DNA of 64,000 nt, taken from NCBI GenBank assembly GCA_024276825.1, contig JAJRWI010000037.1:28786-92785 (forward strand), written 5' to 3'. The stretch comes from an archaeon (GTDB lineage Archaea > Asgardarchaeota > Thorarchaeia > Thorarchaeales > Thorarchaeaceae). Of this stretch, positions 1 to 8,165 are shown one piece after another (the stretch's first letter is position 1; every line of letters begins with the position of its first letter). Under the pieces are notes generated by a model. It did no database searches. It saw nothing but the letters and a program-made list of their open reading frames with translations, and was not told where the DNA came from. Both the position numbers and the translations under genes were made by a program.

Positions 1-828
1 GGTCTCAAGCCTACAATCGAATGTGATGATCTGGATGAACTGGAATCAGAATTTCACGCATTAGGACAACGTATCCTAGAACAAGGATTACCTAATGAGC
101 TCCAACCCTTTGTGATTGGGTTTGCTGGGTACGGGAATGTATCAAAAGGAGCACAGTCACTATTCGACATCCTTCCTCATGAAACTATATCTGTAAATCA
201 ACTAGAAACCCTTGAGCCTAAGAGCAATATAATCTACAAATGCGTTTTCAAGGAGGAGGACATGGTTGAACCAATTGATCCCAATGATAGCTTTGAACTC
301 CAAGATTACTATGATAACGGGTCATTAAAATACCGTGGTATCTTTGAAAAGTACATCCCACATCTTATCGTCCTGATGAACTGTATCTTCTGGACAAGCA
401 AATATCCTCGTTTGGTATCTTGTGACTTTATTCGTGAGCACTGGAGAAGCAGAAATCGGAAACTGCGGATTGTTGGGGATATATCTTGTGACGTTCGCGG
501 AGCAATCGAATTCACAATAAAGTGTACCACCCCTGGACACCCTGGTTTTACTTACATACCAACTGAGGATAAAGGACATCTTGGCGTAGAAGGTGATGGT
601 CCAGTTGTAATGGCCGTTGATAATCTACCTACCGAACTACCTAAGGAGTCTTCGACATCCTTTAGTGAAACTCTCCTTCAATTCATTCCTTCTCTAGCCA
701 AGACTGATTTCACTGTTGATTTTGACAAATTGGATCTTCCTAAAGAACTCAAGCGTGCAGTAATAGTGTATCGTGGATCACTGACCAAAAACTACTCTTA
801 TCTCGAACAACATCTATCTAACCTATAG
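1..828 (+). CDS. Lysine-ketoglutarate reductase, C-terminal part (partial at window edge)
   Basis: The frame is open from base 1, so the 5' end lies outside the window. It encodes the C-terminal part of the LKR domain of the lysine-degradation enzyme (saccharopine dehydrogenase, NADP+, L-lysine-forming), which condenses lysine with 2-oxoglutarate to saccharopine. The glycine-rich segment GYGNVSKGAQ near codons 42-51 matches the nucleotide-binding motif of the LKR half of eukaryotic AASS. The next gene, 12 bp downstream, encodes the SDH half, so the two functions sit on separate polypeptides in one operon. The methionine sometimes taken as the start at base 112 is internal to this conserved region. 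The direction of the reaction in the cell (degradation or synthesis) cannot be read from the sequence. Confidence 0.8.
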   Translation, partial: GLKPTIECDDLDELESEFHALGQRILEQGLPNELQPFVIGFAGYGNVSKGAQSLFDILPHETISVNQLETLEPKSNIIYKCVFKEEDMVEPIDPNDSFELQDYYDNGSLKYRGIFEKYIPHLIVLMNCIFWTSKYPRLVSCDFIREHWRSRNRKLRIVGDISCDVRGAIEFTIKCTTPGHPGFTYIPTEDKGHLGVEGDGPVVMAVDNLPTELPKESSTSFSETLLQFIPSLAKTDFTVDFDKLDLPKELKRAVIVYRGSLTKNYSYLEQHLSNL

Positions 829-840
829 GGGATGTAAAAA

Positions 841-2157
841 ATGAAACGAGTACTTTGTTTAGGAGCAGGACTTGTGGCTCGTCCATATGTTCAATATTTA
901 TGTAAACATGGTTTTCACGTCACTGTGGCCAGCAGAACGAAGAGCAAGGCCAAGCGCCTTATTGAGGGCTGTGAGAATGCAGAAGCTGTGGTCTTTAACA
1001 TCAAGGATGATGATGAACTCCTCGAGGAATTGACATCAAATGCCGATTTGATATGCTCACTACTTCCCTATACATACCATGTCAAGGCAGCAAAGATTGC
1101 AATTCGTCACGGCAAACATTTCTGTACCACATCATACATCTCTGAAGAGATGCAGAACTTAGACAAGGAGTCCAAGGATGCGGGTGTTCTGCTCTTAAAT
1201 GAGTGTGGCGTAGATCCCGGTATTGATCACATGAGTGCAATGAAGATAATCGACCACATACACAAGAATAATGGGAAAGTCGTCAGTTTCACATCCTTTA
1301 CTGGAGGTCTCCCAGCACCTGACTCAAACAATAATCCCTTCGGATACAAATTATCCTGGAGTCCACGTGGTGTACTTCTAGCTGGTAGAAATGACGCTCA
1401 CTTTCTCCGTGATGGAAAAGAAGTGAAGATTCCTGGTTCTGAACTATTCAACAATTATGAGATATATGAGGTTCCAGGGATGGGCAAATTCGAAGGTTAT
1501 CCAAATAGGGATAGCATGTCATATATTGACATCTATGGAATCCCCGAAACAAAGACAATGCTACGTGGCACTTTTCGTAATTTGGGATGGTGCAGCACAC
1601 TCAAGAAGATTGCTGATCTCGGACTACTTGATATCACTGAGCGTGACCTCTCAGGCCTTACTTATGCTGGAATAATGAAACAACTGATATCATCTACTAA
1701 TAATGATGTCAAGTCCGATGTTGCAAACTATCTCAATCTCTCTCCTAATGATTTGATAATTCAAAGACTTGACTGGTTGGGTCTGTTTACTGATGAGAGT
1801 ATACCTTCTGGAATTACCACCTATCTAGATGCCTTGTGCCATCTGTTTGAAGAGAAGATGCAATATGCTCCTGATGAACGTGATATGATTGTCATGCACC
1901 ACGAGTTCATTGCAGAATACCCCGACCGTAAGGAGAAGATAACCTCCACCCTGATAGATTATGGGATTCCGAATGGTGATAGCTCAATGTCAAGAACCGT
2001 TGCGCTCCCAGTTGCAATCGCAAGCAGGATGATATTGGGGGGCAAGGTCAAGTTAACAGGAGTCCACCGACCGATAATGCCCGAGCTCTACGAACCAATC
2101 CTCAAAGAGCTCAAGGAATATGACATCACTTTTGATGAAAGAATCACTACACTATAA
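841..2157 (+). CDS. Saccharopine dehydrogenase
   Basis: A 438-residue NAD(P)-dependent enzyme of the saccharopine dehydrogenase (Lys9/SDH) family, which splits saccharopine into glutamate and 2-aminoadipate semialdehyde or runs the reverse reaction. The N-terminal Rossmann motif GAGLVARPY lies at residues 8-16 and the conserved ECGVDPGIDHM segment at about 121-131. Length is normal for the stand-alone enzyme. An AGGGG Shine-Dalgarno sits just before the ATG, and the gene follows the LKR gene by 12 bp, so the pair is probably co-transcribed. Most archaea make lysine through LysW or DAP routes and lack this pair, so it suggests lysine catabolism of eukaryote or bacterial type. Confidence 0.9.
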   Translation: MKRVLCLGAGLVARPYVQYLCKHGFHVTVASRTKSKAKRLIEGCENAEAVVFNIKDDDELLEELTSNADLICSLLPYTYHVKAAKIAIRHGKHFCTTSYISEEMQNLDKESKDAGVLLLNECGVDPGIDHMSAMKIIDHIHKNNGKVVSFTSFTGGLPAPDSNNNPFGYKLSWSPRGVLLAGRNDAHFLRDGKEVKIPGSELFNNYEIYEVPGMGKFEGYPNRDSMSYIDIYGIPETKTMLRGTFRNLGWCSTLKKIADLGLLDITERDLSGLTYAGIMKQLISSTNNDVKSDVANYLNLSPNDLIIQRLDWLGLFTDESIPSGITTYLDALCHLFEEKMQYAPDERDMIVMHHEFIAEYPDRKEKITSTLIDYGIPNGDSSMSRTVALPVAIASRMILGGKVKLTGVHRPIMPELYEPILKELKEYDITFDERITTL

Positions 2158-2186
2158 TACCAAGGGCTCTCCTCTGAGAGCCTCCT

Positions 2187-2810
2187 TTATTTATCCATTT
2201 GAATCTGAGTTGTGGCCAAAATCTCCTCTGCTTTCTTGATCTCTTTTTGAACCTCGTCCAACTCTGTCTTTAGTCTGTAAGTATAACCAGTTCGGTTGCC
2301 ATAACGCTCTAGATGACCCTTTCCACTGTTCCACATTCTGGCCAAGTAAGTAGATGCTGTGCTTTTTGGAAGGGCCTCCCCAAATGTTGCCTCATAGATT
2401 TCAACAACATCCAACGATGAAAACTTTCCATGTTTGAATGATGCATAGATCACAATCTGAAGCTTTTCAAAATTGCTCATTGAGTCAATATTCATTTTAT
2501 CAATTACTTCTTCCGCTCTCTCTTCAAACTTAATCTCAAACTCAATTCCTGTGCTTGTTTCAAGAAACACCTTAAATTTCTCAAACATCTCTTCTATATT
2601 ACCTTTGACTTGAAGGCTGGACTCCTCACCATTGGTTTCATCAATGATCTTAATTTTAAAGTCAAAAGGTGCATCCGTCAAGGAGAGAATTCTCTTAAAT
2701 CTCCGTAAAGCCTCATTTGGCATAACATACTTGCACTGAAACACCTCCCGCAATCCAGGACCTGAACTATAGGTGAATTCGTAAACATAATTTGTCCTGT
2801 TTCTAGTCAT
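2187..2810 (-). CDS. Hypothetical protein with C-terminal winged-helix domain
   Basis: A 207-residue protein I do not recognise. The N-terminal two thirds is an acidic mixed alpha/beta region. Residues about 110-180 look like a winged helix: helices that include SSLDVVEIYEATFG and TASTYLARMW, followed by a hairpin around GNRTGYTYRL. The C-terminal 25 residues form a charged helix. A GGTGGT Shine-Dalgarno lies about 8 nt before the ATG. It is convergent with the saccharopine dehydrogenase gene and its promoter faces the repeat-rich gap 2811-3340. It could be a transcriptional regulator acting on that gap, but no direct evidence shows this. Confidence 0.55.
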   Translation of the reverse strand: MTRNRTNYVYEFTYSSGPGLREVFQCKYVMPNEALRRFKRILSLTDAPFDFKIKIIDETNGEESSLQVKGNIEEMFEKFKVFLETSTGIEFEIKFEERAEEVIDKMNIDSMSNFEKLQIVIYASFKHGKFSSLDVVEIYEATFGEALPKSTASTYLARMWNSGKGHLERYGNRTGYTYRLKTELDEVQKEIKKAEEILATTQIQMDK

Positions 2811-3340
2811 AATTCTTTACCACCCAGGAGGTAATGCCATATCTATCCATTCACAATTAACATTGGCAATAATCAAATAAATGTGAGTATGTGAATTGAA
2901 CATATTGACACAATATACTCATACTATGTAAATAGCTATATCCGCTCCATCCAGCAGTTCTCTTAAATATTATTGACTGAGATTGCCGAATTATGATAAA
3001 TAAAACATGTATAAGTCTGTTTCATTGCTTTTGAACGTTATCTCCACAGATTTCATCATTCACATATCTCATTATTTTGTGAATGAAAAAATACTCATGT
3101 CATATCTCTTATTGTCATATTCCAGTGGAAACAAAGGGGTGGCACCATTCACATGATATTTGTGTCATTATATCCCTCCATTTGTTGAAAAGAACTTTTT
3201 GAATTCCAATAATGAATATTATATTCACAATAATGGCGCCATTCACAGGCATTCATAGTGAGCCAATGTGAAAGATGTGAAACATAAACTTTGAGCAAAT
3301 TTTATTGAGTTCTAATAAATCTCACAGCTCTTAACTTATC
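2811..3340. repeat. Intergenic region with multiple ATTCACA/TGTGAAT copies
   Basis: A 530-bp AT-rich gap without a convincing gene. ATTCACA occurs at 2849-2855, 3058-3064, 3147-3153, 3223-3229 and 3241-3247. Its complement TGTGAAT occurs at 2890-2896 and 3078-3084. The copies at 3058 and 3078 form an inverted repeat with a 13-bp spacer. Two copies sit in a longer shared word, GGC(A/G)CCATTCACA, at 3141-3153 and 3235-3247. This is far more than chance for a 7-mer in 530 bp, and suggests a multi-site operator or another protein-binding array. Confidence 0.55.
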
Positions 3341-4345
3341 TCACTGAGGCATCATTAAATCACATGGATTAGATCCCAAAACTACTTGGCAGAACTTGTC
3401 CTCTGACCTATGATCATGAACAATCTCAAGAGTTCCCTCGACTCTAACTATCATCCCACATTTTGCCTGTTCAGTAAATCTTCCCCTATAACTTACTATT
3501 TGCTTTATTCGTTTGTCATTTTCACAACTAACTCTGTATGTACAGGGCGTAAAAATTGAATCATTGTCATCAATAATCTTACAAAGAAAATGCCCTCTTC
3601 CCAACATTTTGTAGGTAATATCATAGTATTGCACTCCAACTTCATGAGGATATTTTACTAGTCTGATATAGAATGGATATGACTGAAAAATCCCCTGCAG
3701 CACTTTTCTCTTCTCTATCTCTCTCAATCTGGTCCAATTATGACAATCTCCCCACCTGAACCTTGTGATTTCATCGAGGGCCAGACCCTCATAACGCTTG
3801 ATTTGTGATTGAAGTTCAATATCATTCTGCAATACTTCGAATACTTTTCTTGCGTTTACTTCACCATATACTACCAAATCAATATCAGATTCTGGGGTAG
3901 CGAGACCTGCTAATATGGAACCTGTTATTCCAAATGCCCTTGGCGATGCGCCTGATTTTGATACTAACAAATTAACCAATTTTTTCGCAGCATTAGCAAC
4001 TGGGCATACTTGATAGTCATCATCATTCATCAAGCATACTGCTTTGACTGGATTAAGAACCTCTTTAAAATCTTCAAATTTTACAGACTGCAACACTCTA
4101 TCATTTCTAGAATCATACCAGAAATATTTTGGATAATTCTCCCGAAGAAACTTCTCTCTCTCTAGCAGGTTATAGATCTTCATATAATGTATATTCTCTC
4201 TAATTCTTGGTGAGTCCTTACAAATTGGGACATATCGCACATAAGCAATTTTTCTATCATCTGGATGAATTACTCCCTTTACTTCAAATATTAAATTATC
4301 AGAGGTGACTATAAAATAGCCCTCTATTGGATCCGGATTGTTCAT
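3341..4345 (-). CDS. Predicted nucleotidyltransferase (Pol beta superfamily)
   Basis: A 334-residue protein with a minimal nucleotidyltransferase signature: GS at residues 142-143 followed by DID at 154-156, in the context ITGSILAGLATPESDIDLVV. This is the metal-binding core of Pol-beta-type nucleotidyltransferases. The regions around it resemble the archaeal predicted nucleotidyltransferase group COG1665, whose substrate is unknown. The C-terminal 90 residues form a beta-rich region with several cysteines. The gene is divergent from the aminotransferase-like gene at 4406, and its 3' end abuts the ATTCACA repeat region. Confidence 0.7.
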   Translation of the reverse strand: MNNPDPIEGYFIVTSDNLIFEVKGVIHPDDRKIAYVRYVPICKDSPRIRENIHYMKIYNLLEREKFLRENYPKYFWYDSRNDRVLQSVKFEDFKEVLNPVKAVCLMNDDDYQVCPVANAAKKLVNLLVSKSGASPRAFGITGSILAGLATPESDIDLVVYGEVNARKVFEVLQNDIELQSQIKRYEGLALDEITRFRWGDCHNWTRLREIEKRKVLQGIFQSYPFYIRLVKYPHEVGVQYYDITYKMLGRGHFLCKIIDDNDSIFTPCTYRVSCENDKRIKQIVSYRGRFTEQAKCGMIVRVEGTLEIVHDHRSEDKFCQVVLGSNPCDLMMPQ

Positions 4346-4370
4346 TTGAATACGACCTTTACGTGGTGAG

Positions 4371-4382
4371 TTAAAATAAAAA
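4371..4382 (+). promoter_or_regulatory. TATA box for the aminotransferase-like gene
   Basis: TTAAAATAAAAA is centred about 30 bp before the ATG at 4406. No Shine-Dalgarno precedes that ATG, so transcription starting about 25 bp downstream of the box would give a leaderless mRNA, which is common in archaea. Confidence 0.45.
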
Positions 4383-4405
4383 GACTGACTGTTAGCTACT
4401 AAATC

Positions 4406-5626
4406 ATGACTTCTGCTATAAATATACGAACCGATTTTCCAATTTTGAAAAACAATCCTGAGCTTGTTTATTTGGACTCAGCCAGTACAACTCTGGTACC
4501 AGAGAAAGTAATCTCCGCATCTGCCAAATTTCTGTCTGAAATTGCTGTTGTATCTAGAAGAGGAGCTCATCACCTAGCTGTGGAAGGGGGACAAATAGTT
4601 GAAAGAGCGCGTGAGAAACTGGCTTCTTTTCTCAATACAGAACCCGCGCTATTATCATTCCAGAAGTCAATCTCCTCAGCAATTGCATCATTAGCCCTTG
4701 GTTATGATTGGAATGGTAAGAAAAGGGAGAGAATCGCCGTCCTGATGAGTGAGGAGAACTCTATACTTGTGACTCTAATGAGAATATCTGAAATAATGGG
4801 ACTCGCTATCGATTTAATTGAAGTTGATGGTTCTGGGTCTGCATCAATTGAAAGTGCAAAAGATATTATTTCTCAGAAAACTGGTCTAGTTGCTGCAAGT
4901 GCCGTTGTTGTAGGTACTGGTGCCCATAACCCCCTTTTTGACTTGGCAGCGATCACACATGAAGCAGGCGCTCTTTTGGTATGCGATGCGTCCAGAATGA
5001 TTGGATTCCAGCCAGTGAGTATTTCCGATCTTAGTTGTGATATTGCATTATTCTCAGGAAATCTTGGTCTGATGTCCCCCCCGGGACTTACAATCCAATG
5101 GACCAATGAAGAGGCATCACAATCCTTGCTGCCTGGCATAGTCGGTAGCTCTAGTGTTTCCGATGTTACTGCAACCTCTTTTCAAATTGCATTATATCCC
5201 GACAAATTTGAATCTGGAACCCTTAATATCCCTGCCATAGCTGGATTAATAGAATCAATAGATTATCTCAGCAAAATGCAAAACTCTGGCGCCTACGAAC
5301 ACCTCTCCTCAATATCGAAATATCTCTATGAACGACTAAGAGGACTTGATAATATTAAACTTTATAGTCCAGAAAATGGCAAAAACTTGACTATTTTTGG
5401 CCTAAACATTCAAACAACAGATGATACAATCAACTGTCATGACGTTGCATTGTTCTTAGATGACCTAGAGATAGCCACTCGAAGCGGGCTTTTGTGTGCA
5501 CATCCATTTGTTCGAACATTATCCCAAGATGGAATAATACAACTCTCTCTTCATATATATAATACAAGGGATGATATTGACCACTTCATTGAAGCTATAG
5601 AAACAATTGCCAATGAATTGACGTAG
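4406..5626 (+). CDS. Cysteine desulfurase-like class V aminotransferase lacking the PLP lysine
   Basis: A 406-residue protein with the full-length SufS/CsdA fold. It keeps the substrate-loop cysteine in RSGLLCAHP (Cys364), the ESGTLNIP segment and the Asp of the PLP pocket (Asp194). However, the family motif SGHK, whose lysine binds PLP, reads SGNL at 217-220. The histidine-rich EHH motif reads EEN near 116-118, and the usual Gln after the pocket Asp is Arg197. I see no lysine that could substitute nearby. The fold is kept but PLP chemistry as known should be lost, so it may be a scaffold, a sulfur carrier through Cys364, or a new enzyme. It stands alone, with tRNA-Glu and element A downstream. 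Confidence 0.75.
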   Translation: MTSAINIRTDFPILKNNPELVYLDSASTTLVPEKVISASAKFLSEIAVVSRRGAHHLAVEGGQIVERAREKLASFLNTEPALLSFQKSISSAIASLALGYDWNGKKRERIAVLMSEENSILVTLMRISEIMGLAIDLIEVDGSGSASIESAKDIISQKTGLVAASAVVVGTGAHNPLFDLAAITHEAGALLVCDASRMIGFQPVSISDLSCDIALFSGNLGLMSPPGLTIQWTNEEASQSLLPGIVGSSSVSDVTATSFQIALYPDKFESGTLNIPAIAGLIESIDYLSKMQNSGAYEHLSSISKYLYERLRGLDNIKLYSPENGKNLTIFGLNIQTTDDTINCHDVALFLDDLEIATRSGLLCAHPFVRTLSQDGIIQLSLHIYNTRDDIDHFIEAIETIANELT

Positions 5627-5647
5627 CAAACATAGGAAAGAGCTGAT

Positions 5648-5820
5648 GAACTGTAAATCTCAGAAGCGGAAAGATCGTGCAAAGTTATCATGTCAATCAG
5701 AATTGGGGCCATGACAAAAACTTGATGTTTCCACTTCTACTATCAGAAGATGGGAATGCATGGTCCTTGCTCGGACGGTTCATCTTTCGATGATAAGTTT
5801 AGAACATCCATAGATCTCAG
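5648..5820 (+). mobile_element. IS607-derived short element, copy A (most degenerate)
   Basis: A short copy of the dispersed family. The left end GAACTGTAAATCTCAGAAG matches the other copies. The TnpA start region (from about 5710) is still recognisable at the DNA level but frameshifted. The join GATGGGAATGCATGGTCC matches copy B, meaning the internal segment between the two GAACGCA repeats of longer copies is missing. In the right part the inner stem TCATC/GATGA remains, but the outer stem is decayed. It lies 21 bp after the aminotransferase-like gene and before tRNA-Glu. Confidence 0.7.
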
Positions 5821-5841
5821 TAAAGAGATTTATTGAAGTTT

Positions 5842-5859
5842 TTTCTCACCAGTGAGAAA
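5842..5859 (+). promoter_or_regulatory. Perfect inverted repeat next to the tRNA-Glu promoter
   Basis: TTTCTCAC-CA-GTGAGAAA is an 8-bp perfect inverted repeat with a 2-bp centre. It lies directly upstream of a BRE-like AGAAAGGC and the TATA box TTATTTATA (about 5863-5872) of tRNA-Glu. It may be an operator or the end of an upstream transcript. Confidence 0.35.
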
Positions 5860-5904
5860 GGCTTATTTATACTCGGCCATCACTCCAATCAAATTCCAGC
5901 AACG

Positions 5905-5982
5905 GCCCCGGTAGTGTAGTCCGGTCCAGCATGAGGGACTCTCGATCCCTCGACCCGGGTTCAAATCCCGGCCGGGGCACCA
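5905..5982 (+). tRNA. tRNA-Glu (CUC)
   Basis: The acceptor stem GCCCCGG (5905-5911) pairs with CCGGGGC (5972-5978), followed by discriminator A and an encoded CCA. The anticodon stem AGGGA/TCCCT holds the loop CTCTCGA with anticodon CUC, and the T arm is CCGGG-TTCAAAT-CCCGG. There are 75 nt to the discriminator and no intron. A TATA box lies about 35 bp upstream. The cloverleaf is complete and matches archaeal tRNA-Glu. Confidence 0.97.
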
Positions 5983-5993
5983 CTACTTCCATA

Positions 5994-7973
5994 TCAAGAA
6001 CCGATAAGATATCTCTGTCTTAGAAAAGGGGCAATTGCTGAAAAAACAATCGTCATACAACTTGCTAGCAATCCATTAATCCCAATACCTTGGGCTGCAT
6101 GAGCTTGAGCTTGATTAATAATAATGAAAAAGGTTCCACTGGACTGAGCTAGCCCATTTATATGCCGCGTTTCATAATACAATAAGAATGTGCCATTCGA
6201 ATTGGGCATTGGAATGCTTAAGTAAATCACTCCAGATTCATCACTTTTTGTATAACCCTCCTGCTCAAGCCAATAGTAATCAAAGTCCAATCCATGAATT
6301 TGTGTTCCATTTCGAGCTATTGTTAGTAAATACATTGAAATTTGCCTTAATGGAACTACAAGACTATATGAAATCATAATAACATCGACAGGAATCTGGT
6401 GGGAAACGTGATATTCGTATCTGAACTCGCTTGAAAGATAATATGACGTATTATCTCCTTGAAAAATTAAACTCACATAATCAGGTCCATTTTCAGACTG
6501 TGCTCTACACTCGATAGATGCATATCCGCTCTCATTAGTAAGGATAAATTGGTGAAAAGATCCATTTTCCTTTGAAACTAGGAATCCCACTTCTGAAAGC
6601 GCCCCCACACTGTCCTCTAATCTACATGTCAGAGTAATTCTTTGCATGGGCATTGCATAGCCGCAAATGCTCTCGGCAATTATATTGAACCTTGGCTTTG
6701 ACCAAACATTAATGGTAATGTTCAATGTCTTATTACTGATAAATGGTTGATCAATTATAACAACGGTTAACGTTCTTGGTCCGTTTGGTCCAATCGGAAT
6801 GTATGGAATTTGGACCCTTTCAGTATTTTTTGTCTTAGTCCAATATGTATAGTTAGAAATTTGATCTGATACCCCAATAGTCATATTTTCATAGGGCCTG
6901 CCAAGAGCATCATTTATTGACAAAATTAAACTTGAATAAGAATAGGCAACAACCCTTTCGGGCAATATTGTCTTTAATATTGCCATACTATATACATTAA
7001 TTTCCATCTTTAAACTAGCTTTTTCATATCTGTAATTTCCTGAAAACTGCACTCCAATTATATGTTTACCAATGTCAACTGTGTTATTAATTATTATGGA
7101 GATGTTGGCAATACCTTCGCTATTTGTTATCCAAGTTCCCAAATATGTGTTATCAATAATAACATCAAGTTCTATCCCACTTAGTGGAATATCATTCGAA
7201 TGAACATAGAAAACTAAATTCATTGAATCATTAAGATTTGCATCCTTATTAACAAATCCAAACTCACTAATTGCAACTTGCAGTTGACGATATTCAATAA
7301 TGACGGTTTTAACAGCACCAAGACAAAACAATTGATCACTGTTAACGCTGACTAATTTCACAGCATTTGTTCCCAAATTAAATAAGGATGAATTATATTC
7401 AATCTTAAATTTAAAATAACCAGATGAATTTGTGAATGTTGAAAAAATATACTGATCATTAACAAAGGCTGATACACAGATGTTTGAAACACCATTGCCC
7501 ACATCATCGACTATTCGTGCGCTGATTGAATAATTATCTCCAGGGGCAAGAAGAGTATCATCTGACAATATGAGAATCTCTGTTCGTGAAAAAATTGTAA
7601 TCACAGTCCATTGAGCTGAGGGATCTAAAAACAAACTGTCATTCCCTCTGAATGTTGAATTAATTAATGTTTCACCAAGTGGCTGCGTCAATGGAATGTC
7701 CCATTGAATTGATGCAACTCCATTCTCATCTGTCAATGCCATTCCAAGAAAAATGTCATTTGTTTCATCATAAAACTCTATTCTCTGATTCGATATTGGA
7801 TCACCATATGTGATATTTTGTAGAAGAACTGCTGTAATAGTGATAGTATCCCCCCTACAAATTGGGGTTTCCTCCGCATTTACAAATACTGCTCCATTAT
7901 CCAGTATCATAATGACTGAAATTGCTATTGTTAATATTGCTAGTAATCGAGGAGCATTCATCATTATCACCAA
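5994..7973 (-). CDS. Secreted or membrane-anchored Ig-like repeat surface protein
   Basis: A 659-residue protein with an N-terminal signal peptide (hydrophobic stretch about residues 8-33, ending near NAEE). It then has at least five beta-sandwich repeats of about 95-100 residues resembling invasin/Big-type Ig-like domains; repeated cues are TDENGVA, TNSEGIA and NESGYA turns. A C-terminal hydrophobic segment around 632-652 is followed by a basic end (RQRYL), so it is probably anchored with its bulk outside. There are many NxS/T sequons. It is divergent from the membrane HerA-like ATPase gene and resembles the surface protein at 18993-21725. Its function in adhesion or the cell envelope is inferred only from architecture. 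Confidence 0.7.
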   Translation of the reverse strand: MVIMMNAPRLLAILTIAISVIMILDNGAVFVNAEETPICRGDTITITAVLLQNITYGDPISNQRIEFYDETNDIFLGMALTDENGVASIQWDIPLTQPLGETLINSTFRGNDSLFLDPSAQWTVITIFSRTEILILSDDTLLAPGDNYSISARIVDDVGNGVSNICVSAFVNDQYIFSTFTNSSGYFKFKIEYNSSLFNLGTNAVKLVSVNSDQLFCLGAVKTVIIEYRQLQVAISEFGFVNKDANLNDSMNLVFYVHSNDIPLSGIELDVIIDNTYLGTWITNSEGIANISIIINNTVDIGKHIIGVQFSGNYRYEKASLKMEINVYSMAILKTILPERVVAYSYSSLILSINDALGRPYENMTIGVSDQISNYTYWTKTKNTERVQIPYIPIGPNGPRTLTVVIIDQPFISNKTLNITINVWSKPRFNIIAESICGYAMPMQRITLTCRLEDSVGALSEVGFLVSKENGSFHQFILTNESGYASIECRAQSENGPDYVSLIFQGDNTSYYLSSEFRYEYHVSHQIPVDVIMISYSLVVPLRQISMYLLTIARNGTQIHGLDFDYYWLEQEGYTKSDESGVIYLSIPMPNSNGTFLLYYETRHINGLAQSSGTFFIIINQAQAHAAQGIGINGLLASCMTIVFSAIAPFLRQRYLIGS

Positions 7974-8165
7974 TGATTGTAAATTCTCACAAATTCTAAC
8001 TCTCCGATAACTAATAATCTCCTACAGGAAAATCTGTGGAGTTCTTATGTCGCGCAGAATACTATTATGTGATCAGAGGTTGAGGTCTTCGCATTGCTAT
8101 CTTTCAAACATCCTCGGAAAAACCATTTAAAAACAAATGGAGCCCCCCCTTCATACATCCAAAAA

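Noticed and set aside
2811..3340. CRISPR array in the ATTCACA region
   Set aside because: Repeats are only 7-13 bp, irregularly spaced and in both orientations; no cas genes are nearby.
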